Part shown: one piece after another, positions 43,473 to 52,762 of the stretch
Position numbering within the stretch: position 1 is the stretch's first letter
Layout of the letters: each line of letters begins with the position of its first letter
Assembly: GCA_902623255.1 (NCBI GenBank)
Contig: CACNSY010000005.1
Location: 1-64,000, forward strand
Length of the DNA: 64,000 nucleotides
Reading direction: 5' to 3'
Source: an uncultured Alphaproteobacteria bacterium
Lineage (GTDB): Bacteria > Pseudomonadota > Alphaproteobacteria > HIMB59 > GCA-002718135
Program-made: the position numbers and the translations under genes
Notes under the pieces: generated by a model
What the model saw: only the letters and a program-made list of their open reading frames with translations
What the model was told of the DNA's origin: nothing
Database searches by the model: none

Positions 43473-43516
43473 AAGTTATAAGTAATTTTTAAATAATATT
43501 TGTCAATTAAATTTTA

Positions 43517-44437
43517 TTATTTACCCCAATTGTAAGTAAGTAAATCATATCTTTTTGCAAAATTGAGTAATAAATTTTTTGTATCTAAATCTAACGGCTG
43601 AATAGGATCTCTACAAAAATCTGATTTTATTACACCGCCCTCTTTCATTACTGTTTTAGTAGCTCTGAAACCACATTGTCTATTTTCAAAATTTATTAAA
43701 GGTAGAATATTATTATATATTTCTTCAGCTTTATCTTTTTCATTATTCCAAAAATGATCAATTACTGGAGCAATTTTTTCGGGAAGCAAGGCTGAACTCA
43801 TACTACCAGAAATTCCAGCTTCTAAGTCTGCATACAAAGTGATACTTTCCTCCCCATCAAAAGGTGCATCTAGTCTTTCACTACAATTTTTAATAAGTGC
43901 TCTTATTTTTGAAGCAGCGTTAGCACTTTCAATTTTAAAGCAGGTTAAATTCTCAATCTCATTTATCATCTTTGTCAGTAAGGGAACTGAAAGTTCAATA
44001 CCGGATAAGGGCGCATCTTGAATCATAATTGGTATGCCAACTTTTGAAATTTCATTAAATTGCTCAAATATTTGATCTGGATTACCCTTTAACAATGCAC
44101 CATGATAAGGAGGCATCATCATAATAATATCCGCACCAAGTGACTTTGCTAATTCTGCTCTAGGTCGTACAATATCAGTAGCAAAATGACTAACTGTAAC
44201 TATTGTTTTAACTCTTCCATCAATTTTTTTCATACAGAGTTTTGTTAATTTTTCTCTTTCATCATCAGAAAGTAAAAATTGTTCGGAATAATTTGCAAGA
44301 ATGCATATACCTTGAACTTTTTGATCCACCATACAATCCAATACTCTTTCCATTCCTTCATAATCAACTTCGCCATTATCATGAAATGGTGTTGGTGCTA
44401 CTGGCCACATTCCAAAAAATTTATATTTTTTTTTCAT
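43517..44437 (-). CDS. Dihydrodipicolinate synthase-family aldolase/dehydratase
   Basis: The 306-residue TIM-barrel protein has the Schiff-base Lys in CFKIESANA, MMMPPYHG at the Tyr strand and WPVAPTPF at the N-terminus. The usual GTTGE loop reads LANYSEQ, so it is not a true DapA. The subfamily includes 2-keto-3-deoxy-sugar-acid dehydratases and aldolases. It lies 8 bases after the GH2 gene at the end of an arabinoside-type operon, so L-2-keto-3-deoxyarabonate dehydratase is a plausible role; this is inference. Confidence 0.85.
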   Translation of the reverse strand: MKKKYKFFGMWPVAPTPFHDNGEVDYEGMERVLDCMVDQKVQGICILANYSEQFLLSDDEREKLTKLCMKKIDGRVKTIVTVSHFATDIVRPRAELAKSLGADIIMMMPPYHGALLKGNPDQIFEQFNEISKVGIPIMIQDAPLSGIELSVPLLTKMINEIENLTCFKIESANAASKIRALIKNCSERLDAPFDGEESITLYADLEAGISGSMSSALLPEKIAPVIDHFWNNEKDKAEEIYNNILPLINFENRQCGFRATKTVMKEGGVIKSDFCRDPIQPLDLDTKNLLLNFAKRYDLLTYNWGK

Positions 44438-44445
44438 ATATATGT

Positions 44446-46272
44446 TTATTGAATATAACCTTTTTTAAATTTAATGGACATATCTTTAAAAATACTTTTT
44501 AATTTTTTAATATTAAATTTAATTTTTCTATCGTAATAGTATACTCCATTTGTTTCCTGCTCTACATCAGTAAGCTGTGTATAACAAAAACCTTCGATGT
44601 GTTTTGTTTTTAGTACTACCTCAGTTTGTTTTTCCATTCTTTCAAATACCTCCTTTAAAGTCTTAGGTCTTACAGCATCACCGTGCCCCCATGATCTCAT
44701 TTTCTTTCTTAATTGTTTTGGAAGCCACCAAACTCCACCGTACTCATCGATAATATAAGGTTGATTTTTATAACTTGTTTCAAAATGAGGAAAATTTCTG
44801 TAAACACCTTTTTTAGGATTAAGAGCTTTATTTAATTTTTCTGGTATTGGCTCATAATGATGAACCGTCCAAATATCTGTTTTCTGATGTTGGTACCCGC
44901 TTGTTTCATTTACAGGTCGTGTGGGATCAATTTTTTTTGTAACATCATATGCAATACGCATTAATTTTTTATGCTGTGCATTACATTCAAGTGTATTTGT
45001 TTCATTAAAAGGAGTCCAAGTAATTATTGATGGATGGTTTTTTAAATAGTTTACAATTCTTGGCCACTCTCTTAAAAAATACGTTTCCGAAGCTTTAGCA
45101 TTTTCATTCATACCCCAGTTAGGAAATTCAGCCCATGTAATATAACCTAATTTATCAGCCCAATAATGAAATCGGTCTTCAAATACTTTTTCATGTAACC
45201 TAGCTCCATTAAATCCTGCTTTCATCGATAAAATAATATCATTTTTAAGATCTTTATCTGATGGTGCCGTCCATATACCATTAGGATAAAAACCTTGATC
45301 AAGAACTAAACGTTGATAAAGTTTTTTACCATTAAGATATATTTTATTTTTTTTAACTTCTATTGAACGCATCCCTCCATAGCTTTCTACTTTATCAATA
45401 GTTTTATTTTTATCTAATAAAGTAAAAGTAAAATTATAAAGATTTGGTTTACCAATAGACCACAGTTTAACTTTTGGAATTTTTATTTCAAATTTCTTAA
45501 TTTTAGTAGAAATTAAAGAAGATTTAATTAATTTATTTTTAAAGAAAATATCAACTTTTAAATTTCCAGAAAACTTACTTGAATATTCAGGAATAAAGAC
45601 GAAAGATGAAGATTTAACATTAGCCTGAATATTAATATTTTTTATATTTTTATGATTTACAGCTTCCAACCAAACTGTTTGCCAAATACCTGTAGTTCTA
45701 GTGTAATAGCATCCATAAGAATGTCTAAAGGTAGATTGTTTACCTCTAGGCTGAAACCTATTTTTATTTAAAACCCATTTTTTTATATCATCTTGTGATC
45801 TAAAAACGCCTCTTCCTTTATAATCAAACTTTGGTTCAGGTGATCCTGCACATCTTTTATCAATAACATACAGTTTTAAATCATTTTCAGTATTTTTATT
45901 TAAGGAGGAACTAATCTCTAAACTAAAAGGTGTAGATCCACCTTGATTAAAACCAACTTTCTTTTTGTTAATATAAATTGTTGATTCATAATCAACTCCA
46001 CCAAAATGTAATAATATTTTTTTATTTTTCCAAGTTTCAGGAATTTTAAATGTTTTTTGATAATATATCTCTTGGATAAAATCAGTATGCCCAATTCCTG
46101 ATAATTTACTTTCAGGACAGAAGGGTACATTTATTTTTTTTGTAAATTTTTTTTTATTTAACTTTCTTTTTGAAAAACCTTTAATATCTTTTGAAAATTC
46201 ACAAGACCATTGGCCATTTAAATTTATCCAATCTTTGCGATAGAAAATAGGTCTTGGATGTTCTTTTCTCAT
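44446..46272 (-). CDS. Glycoside hydrolase family 2 enzyme
   Basis: The 608-residue protein has the GH2 order: an N-terminal jelly-roll domain (WSCEFSKDI onward, with FGGVDYESTIYINKKKVGFNQGGSTPF), an immunoglobulin-like domain, and a TIM barrel from about residue 315 with GARLHEK. The acid/base Glu is in TPFNETN and the nucleophile Glu in IIDEYGG. There is no signal peptide, so it acts in the cytoplasm. GH2 includes beta-galactosidases, glucuronidases and alpha-L-arabinopyranosidases; the substrate is open. It sits 6 bases from the GH51 gene. Confidence 0.9.
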   Translation of the reverse strand: MRKEHPRPIFYRKDWINLNGQWSCEFSKDIKGFSKRKLNKKKFTKKINVPFCPESKLSGIGHTDFIQEIYYQKTFKIPETWKNKKILLHFGGVDYESTIYINKKKVGFNQGGSTPFSLEISSSLNKNTENDLKLYVIDKRCAGSPEPKFDYKGRGVFRSQDDIKKWVLNKNRFQPRGKQSTFRHSYGCYYTRTTGIWQTVWLEAVNHKNIKNINIQANVKSSSFVFIPEYSSKFSGNLKVDIFFKNKLIKSSLISTKIKKFEIKIPKVKLWSIGKPNLYNFTFTLLDKNKTIDKVESYGGMRSIEVKKNKIYLNGKKLYQRLVLDQGFYPNGIWTAPSDKDLKNDIILSMKAGFNGARLHEKVFEDRFHYWADKLGYITWAEFPNWGMNENAKASETYFLREWPRIVNYLKNHPSIITWTPFNETNTLECNAQHKKLMRIAYDVTKKIDPTRPVNETSGYQHQKTDIWTVHHYEPIPEKLNKALNPKKGVYRNFPHFETSYKNQPYIIDEYGGVWWLPKQLRKKMRSWGHGDAVRPKTLKEVFERMEKQTEVVLKTKHIEGFCYTQLTDVEQETNGVYYYDRKIKFNIKKLKSIFKDMSIKFKKGYIQ

Positions 46273-46278
46273 TTTGAA

Positions 46279-47799
46279 TTATTTTAATTTTAATCGAACA
46301 AATAAATAGGATAAAGGCGGTATATCAGCTTTTAATTCATTATTCTGATAAGATACAATATTAGTATTTTTTGGAATAATAGCTTTGGGATTGTCTTTTG
46401 TATTAGCTGCATACATATCTTCATTATTAATTATCTGTTGATCAATAATACTATCAACATTGAAATCTTTTAAATCAAAATCAATGTTACAATTATCATT
46501 TTCTGATCTATTAACGATAAAAAAAGATACTTCATTTTTTTCTTTATTCAAAACAGCAGAAGCATCAATATACTTAACATCATCTGCTATTTCTGAGGAA
46601 TATTTAGGGCAATCTACTTTGAGTTGTAAAGAATCTCCTCTTCCATACAATGATGCAAAATATAATGGATAATAAATACTTTGGGGCCAGCTAATACCTT
46701 GTTTAACAGTTGAAATAGCAGGTATTACATTGACTAATTGAGCCATACAGCCAATTTTTACTATGTGAGAATTATTAATGAATGTATTTAAAACTGTTCC
46801 AACTAACAATGTATCTAATATATTATACATATCTTCATACAAAGGTGGTGCTTTAGGCCAATCAGATAAGTTTTCATCTAAATAATTTTGAGTTTGCATG
46901 TCTCTAGTGTGATACCAAGGATTCCACTCATCAAAACTTATGTTAATTTGTTTTTTTGACCTTTTTTTTGCTTTTACGTAATTAATTGTACCTTCAACAG
47001 TTGATATGTATTCTTGTAAGGGAACACTACTTGATAAATATGAATTGGTATTTTTTTCATAGTTAGTCCAATATTTATGAAGGGCTATATAATCAATTGA
47101 ATCATAACTATGTTCTAATATTTCTCTTTCCCAATCCGGGTAAGTAGGCATTGCCTCATTTGAACTGCCAGCAATAATTAACTCTAAAGAAGAATCAAAT
47201 TTTCTCATAGATTTAGCAACTTCATGGACCAATCTGCCATATTCAGTAGCAGTTTTGTGACCAACTTGCCACTCACCATCCATTTCATTTCCTAAACACC
47301 ACATTTTAATATCATGCGGCTCCTTATATCCATGCTTAATTCTTAAATCACTCCAATAAGAACCACTTGGATGATTACAATATTCTAATATGTTCCTAGC
47401 AGCATCTATACCGCGTGTTCCAAGATTAATAGCATACATTGGTTCAATATTTGTTTTTCTACACCAAGTAATAAATTCATTTAACCCAAACTCATTTGTT
47501 TCTCTCGTTTTCCACGCAAGATCAAGTCTTGTAGGTCTCTCTTCTATTGGACCAATTGAATCTTCCCAGTTAAATGATGATATATAATTTCCACCAGGAT
47601 ATCGTACAGTTGGCATATTTAAATCTGTGATTAATTTCATTACATCTTTTCTAAAACCATTTTCATCAGCTTCTGGATGATCAGGTTCATAAATACCTTC
47701 GTATATTGCTCTTCCTAAATGCTCCAAAAAGGAGCCATAAATTCTTTTATCTATAGTAGAAATAGTAAAATCTTTTACAGCTGTAATATTTGCTTTCAT
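46279..47799 (-). CDS. Alpha-L-arabinofuranosidase, GH51
   Basis: The 506-residue protein has the GH51 marks: GSFLEHLGRAIYEGIY at the N-terminus, RYPGGNYISSFNWEDSIGP, the acid/base Glu in CLGNEMDGEWQ and the nucleophile Glu in SFDEWNPWY. A C-terminal beta-domain ends in PPLSYLFVRLKLK. It releases terminal alpha-L-arabinofuranose in the cytoplasm. I take ATG 47799 rather than the GTG at 47802, as AAAGG lies about 7 bases ahead. It overlaps or abuts the MalG-type permease stop, so it is part of the importer operon. Confidence 0.95.
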   Translation of the reverse strand: MKANITAVKDFTISTIDKRIYGSFLEHLGRAIYEGIYEPDHPEADENGFRKDVMKLITDLNMPTVRYPGGNYISSFNWEDSIGPIEERPTRLDLAWKTRETNEFGLNEFITWCRKTNIEPMYAINLGTRGIDAARNILEYCNHPSGSYWSDLRIKHGYKEPHDIKMWCLGNEMDGEWQVGHKTATEYGRLVHEVAKSMRKFDSSLELIIAGSSNEAMPTYPDWEREILEHSYDSIDYIALHKYWTNYEKNTNSYLSSSVPLQEYISTVEGTINYVKAKKRSKKQINISFDEWNPWYHTRDMQTQNYLDENLSDWPKAPPLYEDMYNILDTLLVGTVLNTFINNSHIVKIGCMAQLVNVIPAISTVKQGISWPQSIYYPLYFASLYGRGDSLQLKVDCPKYSSEIADDVKYIDASAVLNKEKNEVSFFIVNRSENDNCNIDFDLKDFNVDSIIDQQIINNEDMYAANTKDNPKAIIPKNTNIVSYQNNELKADIPPLSYLFVRLKLK

Positions 47800-47801
47800 C
47801 A

Positions 47802-48632
47802 CTAACCTTTAATTCCAGAAGTTAACATTATTGCTTGAGTAACGCGTTTTTGGAAAATTAAGAAAAATGCCGTAACGGGTAGAGCGGCAAGAATGGCAAC
47901 TGCCATATCTCTCGCTAAAAATATTCCGTAAGCATCACTAACAGATGTTATTGCTACAGGAACAGTGAACATTTCAGCTTTAGTTGTCATTATAAACGGC
48001 CAAAAGAAATTATTCCATGCTCCAATAAATGTAACTAAGGCTAAAGCAGTTGTGATGCCCCAGTTTAAGGGCATATACACTTTTATTAAAATTTGAAATT
48101 CAGTTGCTCCATCAATGATACTTGCTTCTCTTAATTCCTTAGGAACTTGATCAAAAAATTGTTTATAAACTATGACACAAACTGGTGAGAGAACTTGAGG
48201 TAATATAACTCCAGACCAAGTATTGATCATGTTAAAATCTGAAATGAGGACAAATAGAGCAATAACTAATGCTGTTCCAGGAACCATTATGCTTACTACT
48301 ACTGCTAAAAGAATAATTTTTCTTCCGACAAAATCTATTTGAGATAAAGCATAACCACATGGCATACTAATCAAAATAACTAAAAGCGTAATGCCAACTG
48401 AAGTGGCAATAGAATTTATATACCACGTACCAATTGCAGATTTTGTTAATACATCTAGATATGCTGCTAATGATAAAATTCTTGGAAAAATAGACCAGTT
48501 TGGATCTATAACTTCAGTTTCTTGTTTTAGTGAAGTAACTGCAGCCCAATATAATGGAAACATAAAAATTAATGCAACTATTAAAGAAAGAATTGTTAAG
48601 ACTGTCCAAGATATTGTAATTTTTTTTGTCAT
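47802..48632 (-). CDS. Sugar ABC transporter permease, MalG type
   Basis: The 276-residue protein has six predicted membrane helices and the EAA loop LREASIIDGATEFQILIKVYMPL, which keeps the family Gly. It has TSLKQETEVID after helix 1, and its C-terminal segment is QAIMLTSGIKG, as in MalG subunits. It pairs with the MalF-type partner; the stop of that gene abuts its start. The same operon carries GH51 and GH2 enzymes, so it probably imports an arabinose-containing glycoside. Confidence 0.93.
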   Translation of the reverse strand: MTKKITISWTVLTILSLIVALIFMFPLYWAAVTSLKQETEVIDPNWSIFPRILSLAAYLDVLTKSAIGTWYINSIATSVGITLLVILISMPCGYALSQIDFVGRKIILLAVVVSIMVPGTALVIALFVLISDFNMINTWSGVILPQVLSPVCVIVYKQFFDQVPKELREASIIDGATEFQILIKVYMPLNWGITTALALVTFIGAWNNFFWPFIMTTKAEMFTVPVAITSVSDAYGIFLARDMAVAILAALPVTAFFLIFQKRVTQAIMLTSGIKG

Positions 48633-49513
48633 TATTTATCTTTTTCCTTATCTCTCAAAACATAATATTGCATTATAGACACAACTATAATTATTAAGAA
48701 AAGTACCATAGCTATTGCAGAAGCATAACCTCCTCTATTCATTTGAAAACCTTGTTTGTAAACTAATTGTAAAACAACTAATGTTGAATTAAATGGACCA
48801 CCTGCAGTTAATAAATACATTTGATCAAAAATTTTAAGTTGAAAAATTAATTGCAATGTTAAAACAAGAGCTGTGATAGGCCAAATCAAAGGCCAAGTTA
48901 TATATCTGAACTTAGCCCAAGAATTTGCTCCATCCAAATCGGATGCTTCGTAAATTTCTGGATTAATCGATTTTAGACCAGCAATAAATAATAAAATATT
49001 GAAACCTACGGTCCACCAAATTGTTACAATTGCTACAGCTGGCATTGCAAATTGTTTTTTCTTGAAAAAAGCAATTTTTGCATAACCCAAAAATTCTAAG
49101 AATTCTTGAATAATTCCGTATTGTTTAGATAACATCCAAGACCAAACTTGAGTTACTACCGTAACAGGTAAAATGTGTGGTATAAAGAAACAAGCTAAAA
49201 GAAATGCTGCAATATACGGATTTTTAAGTCTATTGATCATCATTGCACACATCAGACCAATTAAAGTATTTGGCACAACTGTCCAAAAAACAAAAACAAA
49301 TGTATTTTTTAATGATTTAAGAAAAAGTTTATCATTAAAAAGCTTAATATAATTTTCTAAACCTACCCACTTACCCCATCCAATTAAAGGAGAGTCAGTG
49401 AAACTGAATAATAAAGTATAAATTGTAGGATAAAGTAAAAATAGAACATAAAAAAATATAAAAGGGAAAGCAAGCAAGAGGCCCCAAAAATTTGAATTAC
49501 TATATTTTTTCAT
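48632..49513 (-). CDS. Sugar ABC transporter permease, MalF type
   Basis: The 293-residue protein has six predicted membrane helices and the EAA-type loop PEIYEASDLDGANSWAKFRYITWPL. It begins with FWGLLLAFPFIFFYVLFLLYPT, the typical first helix of MalF/UgpA-type permeases. It overlaps the MalG gene by one base. It is separated from the binding-protein gene by a 59-base gap that holds a perfect stem-loop. Confidence 0.93.
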   Translation of the reverse strand: MKKYSNSNFWGLLLAFPFIFFYVLFLLYPTIYTLLFSFTDSPLIGWGKWVGLENYIKLFNDKLFLKSLKNTFVFVFWTVVPNTLIGLMCAMMINRLKNPYIAAFLLACFFIPHILPVTVVTQVWSWMLSKQYGIIQEFLEFLGYAKIAFFKKKQFAMPAVAIVTIWWTVGFNILLFIAGLKSINPEIYEASDLDGANSWAKFRYITWPLIWPITALVLTLQLIFQLKIFDQMYLLTAGGPFNSTLVVLQLVYKQGFQMNRGGYASAIAMVLFLIIIVVSIMQYYVLRDKEKDK

Positions 49514-49523
49514 ATTTTAAATT

Positions 49524-49550
49524 TAAGCTGCAGTAAAGTACTGCAGCTTA
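49524..49550 (-). terminator. Stem-loop after binding-protein gene
   Basis: A perfect 10-bp inverted repeat (TAAGCTGCAG / CTGCAGCTTA) with a 7-base loop lies 22 bases after the binding-protein stop and ahead of the permease gene. It matches the layout of the stem-loop at 11283-11305 in the other importer, suggesting a common way to raise binding-protein message over permease message. Confidence 0.7.
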
Positions 49551-49572
49551 GTTTTATAAAAAGATCTTAACT

Positions 49573-50835
49573 CTACATTAGAGCTTCAAGATCATCTCTC
49601 ATCATTTGAATTGCTTCTTCAGCACTTAATTCACCATTAACTGCCGGAGCAATATAGTTACTAAAAGCATCATAAGTTGGTGAAGCAACACCTGCGATAG
49701 GTAAGAATGGATCTACAACCATATTTTCACCAATATTAGCATAAGTGCTATTTGGCTGCATATTTTTATAGAATACACTATCTACAACTTCTGTATTTGC
49801 AGGTATATGACCAGCTGTTCCCCAGAAGAGACTATTATCACTCATCCAACCCATAACTTTTAAAACTGCTTCCAGTTTCTCATCGGATATTGGATTTTTA
49901 TCACTGTGAGGAATAGCAAATGCATGCGAATCAGACCACGTAGCCATTTTAGGACCAACTTGAGGCATATCTACAACACCAAATTTGAAACCTAATTCAT
50001 TATTTCGCATTAAATCAACCATAGTAGGAACTTCCCATACACCGTTGATGTGAATTGCCGACTCACCACTTATAAACATACCTTTTGCAGATTGGTAATC
50101 TACGTTACTTGGCATATATCCTTTTTCAACAAGATCGATTAAAATTTGTAAAGATTTTTCACATTTATCTCCAGGACAAATACTACTTCCGTCTACGAAA
50201 TCTCCTTCCATCATGTTAAGGATCGAATACCACCATCTCCAAATCATACCTCCGTTATCAGAAGCGAAACCAATTGGAAATTCCATCATTTCATCTAGTT
50301 TAGCTAGACCATTCATAAAATTGTCTACACCATCTAATAATGTTGGATGACCATTTTCATCAAGTAAACCAGCTTCACCCAATACTTCTGCATTAAAATA
50401 CATAACGTTAGCATGAATATCTAGTGGAACACCATGCGTTGCACCTCCAAAGTTAGCTGCTTCCCAGTTAGCAGGAAAAAATCTATCAGCTGTAATTCCA
50501 ACACTTGCTAGTTCTTCAGCACTTATTGGTCTTAAAACTCCAGTAGGTACTGCTAGAGGGAATCTTGATAAATGATAAGTCATAATATCAGGTTGCTCTC
50601 CAACAGCTGCAGATGTTTGAACTTTAGTATAAAATGGAACACCCCATTCTAAAGTTGTAGCATTAATTTGGATATCAGGATGAGCTTCATTGAAATTATC
50701 AATCATTTGCTTCATTCTAACACCATCTCCACCACCTAGAAAATCCCACCAAACAACTTCAGTAACTGCAGAAGCACCAAATGAGTAAATGGAAATTACT
50801 ATTCCAGCGAAGAAAGAAATAATTTTATTTTTCAT
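49573..50835 (-). CDS. Sugar ABC transporter substrate-binding protein
   Basis: The 420-residue protein has a signal peptide (KIISFFAGIVISIYSFGASA) and then VTEVVWWDFLGGGDGVRMKQ, a family 1 solute-binding protein start. The segment FNEAHPDIQINATTLEWGVPFYTKVQTSAAVGEQPDI is typical. I start it at ATG 50835 because GGGAGG lies 5 bases ahead; an in-frame TTG 12 bases further upstream lies within that ribosome site. It is the first gene of the GH51/GH2 operon and lies 134 bases from the divergent phytanoyl-CoA dioxygenase-like gene. Confidence 0.94.
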   Translation of the reverse strand: MKNKIISFFAGIVISIYSFGASAVTEVVWWDFLGGGDGVRMKQMIDNFNEAHPDIQINATTLEWGVPFYTKVQTSAAVGEQPDIMTYHLSRFPLAVPTGVLRPISAEELASVGITADRFFPANWEAANFGGATHGVPLDIHANVMYFNAEVLGEAGLLDENGHPTLLDGVDNFMNGLAKLDEMMEFPIGFASDNGGMIWRWWYSILNMMEGDFVDGSSICPGDKCEKSLQILIDLVEKGYMPSNVDYQSAKGMFISGESAIHINGVWEVPTMVDLMRNNELGFKFGVVDMPQVGPKMATWSDSHAFAIPHSDKNPISDEKLEAVLKVMGWMSDNSLFWGTAGHIPANTEVVDSVFYKNMQPNSTYANIGENMVVDPFLPIAGVASPTYDAFSNYIAPAVNGELSAEEAIQMMRDDLEALM

Positions 50836-50885
50836 AATTCCTCCCAAAATTATTTAATAATAAAATTTAATACCATTTAATTGTC

Positions 50886-50928
50886 TTTTTCAAGTGTAAT
50901 CGGATTGAAAAATTTATTATTTTTCAAT
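50886..50928. promoter_or_regulatory. Repeated TTGAAAAA half-sites, candidate operator
   Basis: Within the divergent gap, TTTTTCAA occurs at 50886-50893, its complement TTGAAAAA at 50905-50912 and TTTTTCAA again at 50920-50927. The last two form a 9-bp inverted repeat with a 7-base centre. Their spacing and their position between the arabinoside operon and the dioxygenase-like gene suggest a regulator binding region. No regulator gene is in the window. Confidence 0.4.
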
Positions 50929-50981
50929 AAGTTAATTTTTTTATTTTTTAATAATAATTCTTACTTTAATTTTTATAAAAC

Positions 50982-51782
50982 ATGACAAAATTACCTGATA
51001 TCGATAGTTATTATAACTTAGAAAAAGAAAAAATTGATTTTTTTTGGCAAAATGGGTTTGTAGTTTTAAAAAATGTTTTATCAAAGAATGAAATTTCTAA
51101 ATATAGAGATGAAATAAAAAAAGTAGCAGAAAAAAGAAATAAAAATAAAGATAAAGAATTTGGTGGTGCTTTTTATCAAGCACTTAATATTCGCTATGAT
51201 TCAAAAGGCGTTGAAAAATTTTGTTTATCAAAACGTTTAGGGAAAATTGCTGCTGATTTAATGAAGGTTAATGCTGTTCGAATTTTTCATGAACAAGCAA
51301 TTTTTAAACATCCAGGAGATACAAAATCCTACTGGCATCAGGATCAATTTTTTTGGCCACTTGATACAAATCTTCATATTGGATTATGGATGCCATTAAT
51401 CGATTGTAATAAAGATATGGGAATTATGCGATTTGTAAAACAATCACACAATATGGGTGATTTAATGGGTGTATCAATAAATGAAAAATCAGAAGATCAT
51501 TATGATAAAATAATTGAAGAAAAAAAATTGGAAGTTGTCGAATTAAATTCAATAGATGCTGGTGATTGCACTTTTCATTTTGGATGGACTATTCACGGAG
51601 CTGGATTAAATAAATCAGACAAAATACGTGAAGCAATGGTTGTTACTTACTATGCAGATGGATCTCGCGTAGGTAAACTTGATACAAAAGATAGAAAAGG
51701 TGATGCTGAATTATTTCTTGGTGGAAAAAAAGCAGGAGAAATAGCAAATCATCCAATGAATAAAATTGTTTATCAACACTAA
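50982..51782 (+). CDS. Phytanoyl-CoA dioxygenase-family Fe(II)/2-oxoglutarate enzyme
   Basis: The 266-residue protein has the iron-binding HxD in SYWHQDQFFWPLD and the distal His in GWTIHGAGLNKSDKIRE, where the following Arg is the 2-oxoglutarate ligand. It belongs to the PhyH family, whose bacterial members hydroxylate diverse small molecules. The substrate is unknown. It is divergent from the arabinoside operon across a gap with repeated half-sites, and it converges on the Gfo/Idh/MocA gene with a 4-base overlap. Confidence 0.88.
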   Translation: MTKLPDIDSYYNLEKEKIDFFWQNGFVVLKNVLSKNEISKYRDEIKKVAEKRNKNKDKEFGGAFYQALNIRYDSKGVEKFCLSKRLGKIAADLMKVNAVRIFHEQAIFKHPGDTKSYWHQDQFFWPLDTNLHIGLWMPLIDCNKDMGIMRFVKQSHNMGDLMGVSINEKSEDHYDKIIEEKKLEVVELNSIDAGDCTFHFGWTIHGAGLNKSDKIREAMVVTYYADGSRVGKLDTKDRKGDAELFLGGKKAGEIANHPMNKIVYQH

Positions 51783-52759
51783 ATATTTATAACTTTTTTT
51801 AATTTAAAAGATTTAATTGATGCAAGTGCAAGTTCTAAGGCACGTTTTCCAGCCTCAGCATGTATTGGAGGTCTCTTCCCCTTGATGAAATTATTAATTA
51901 CTTCTTTATAATGCTCATCAAAAGTTCGTAAAAACTCTCTTTCGTAATCGTTAAAAAATCCTGCTTTCCACACTTCAGCGGTTTCACTATCTTTCTTATT
52001 AAATGTATATTTTTGTACTTGATCCTCTATTAAAATTCTTCCCTTTGAGCCGTTTATTTCAACATAATGGGAATTAGGATATTGATAAGATGTATCATAT
52101 GATCCAAGTAAACTTCCAATTGATTTATTTTTAAAATTCATTGATACAACCATTGTACTAAAACCTTTTTTTGTTTTATCTGTCATAAATGAATGAACTG
52201 ATTTTATTGGTCCATTTAAATATTCAAGCATATCAAATCCATGACATTGAGTTTCAATTAAGTTCCCATTAGGATCTAAATTTTTTCCACCTCCTCCACC
52301 ACCAAATCTCCATGTAATAAAATTAATTTCTCCAAGCTGATTATTTTTAATTGCTTTAATCGCTCTTTTTACAGGAGTTGAATAATGCCAATTAAAATTA
52401 ATTCCAAAAAAGAGATTTCTTTTTTTTGCTTCAGATAAAAGTTTATTTGCTTCACTCATTTTAAAAACAAGAGGCTTCTCAACAAATAAAGGAGTGTTAG
52501 ATTTAATCACTTTCATTGTCATGTCGTAATGATGCTCATTTGGAAGACTTATATTTATTAAATCAGGTTTTTGATTTTTTATTAGTTCTTTGAAATCAAT
52601 ATAATATGGAACATCATAAAGTTTGGCTCTGTTTTTAGTTCTTTCTTTATTTCTTCCTAAAATGCCACAGAACTCTACTTGAGGGCTTTGTGAAAGAATA
52701 CGGCAATGTTGTAAAGACCAATTACCAGTTCCAATTAGTGCAACTTTTATTTTTTTCAT
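51779..52759 (-). CDS. Gfo/Idh/MocA-family oxidoreductase
   Basis: The 326-residue protein has the N-terminal Rossmann motif IGTGNWSLQHCRI and the family motif FVEKPLVF, whose Lys is catalytic. NFNWHYSTPVKRAI follows. Members oxidise or reduce sugars and sugar derivatives with NAD(P). It is the last gene of the large minus-strand operon that starts at the binding protein at 62445, 3 bases after the zinc dehydrogenase gene. The substrate is probably a sugar released by GH127; that is inference. Confidence 0.9.
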   Translation of the reverse strand: MKKIKVALIGTGNWSLQHCRILSQSPQVEFCGILGRNKERTKNRAKLYDVPYYIDFKELIKNQKPDLINISLPNEHHYDMTMKVIKSNTPLFVEKPLVFKMSEANKLLSEAKKRNLFFGINFNWHYSTPVKRAIKAIKNNQLGEINFITWRFGGGGGGKNLDPNGNLIETQCHGFDMLEYLNGPIKSVHSFMTDKTKKGFSTMVVSMNFKNKSIGSLLGSYDTSYQYPNSHYVEINGSKGRILIEDQVQKYTFNKKDSETAEVWKAGFFNDYEREFLRTFDEHYKEVINNFIKGKRPPIHAEAGKRALELALASIKSFKLKKVINI

Positions 52760-52762
52760 AAA

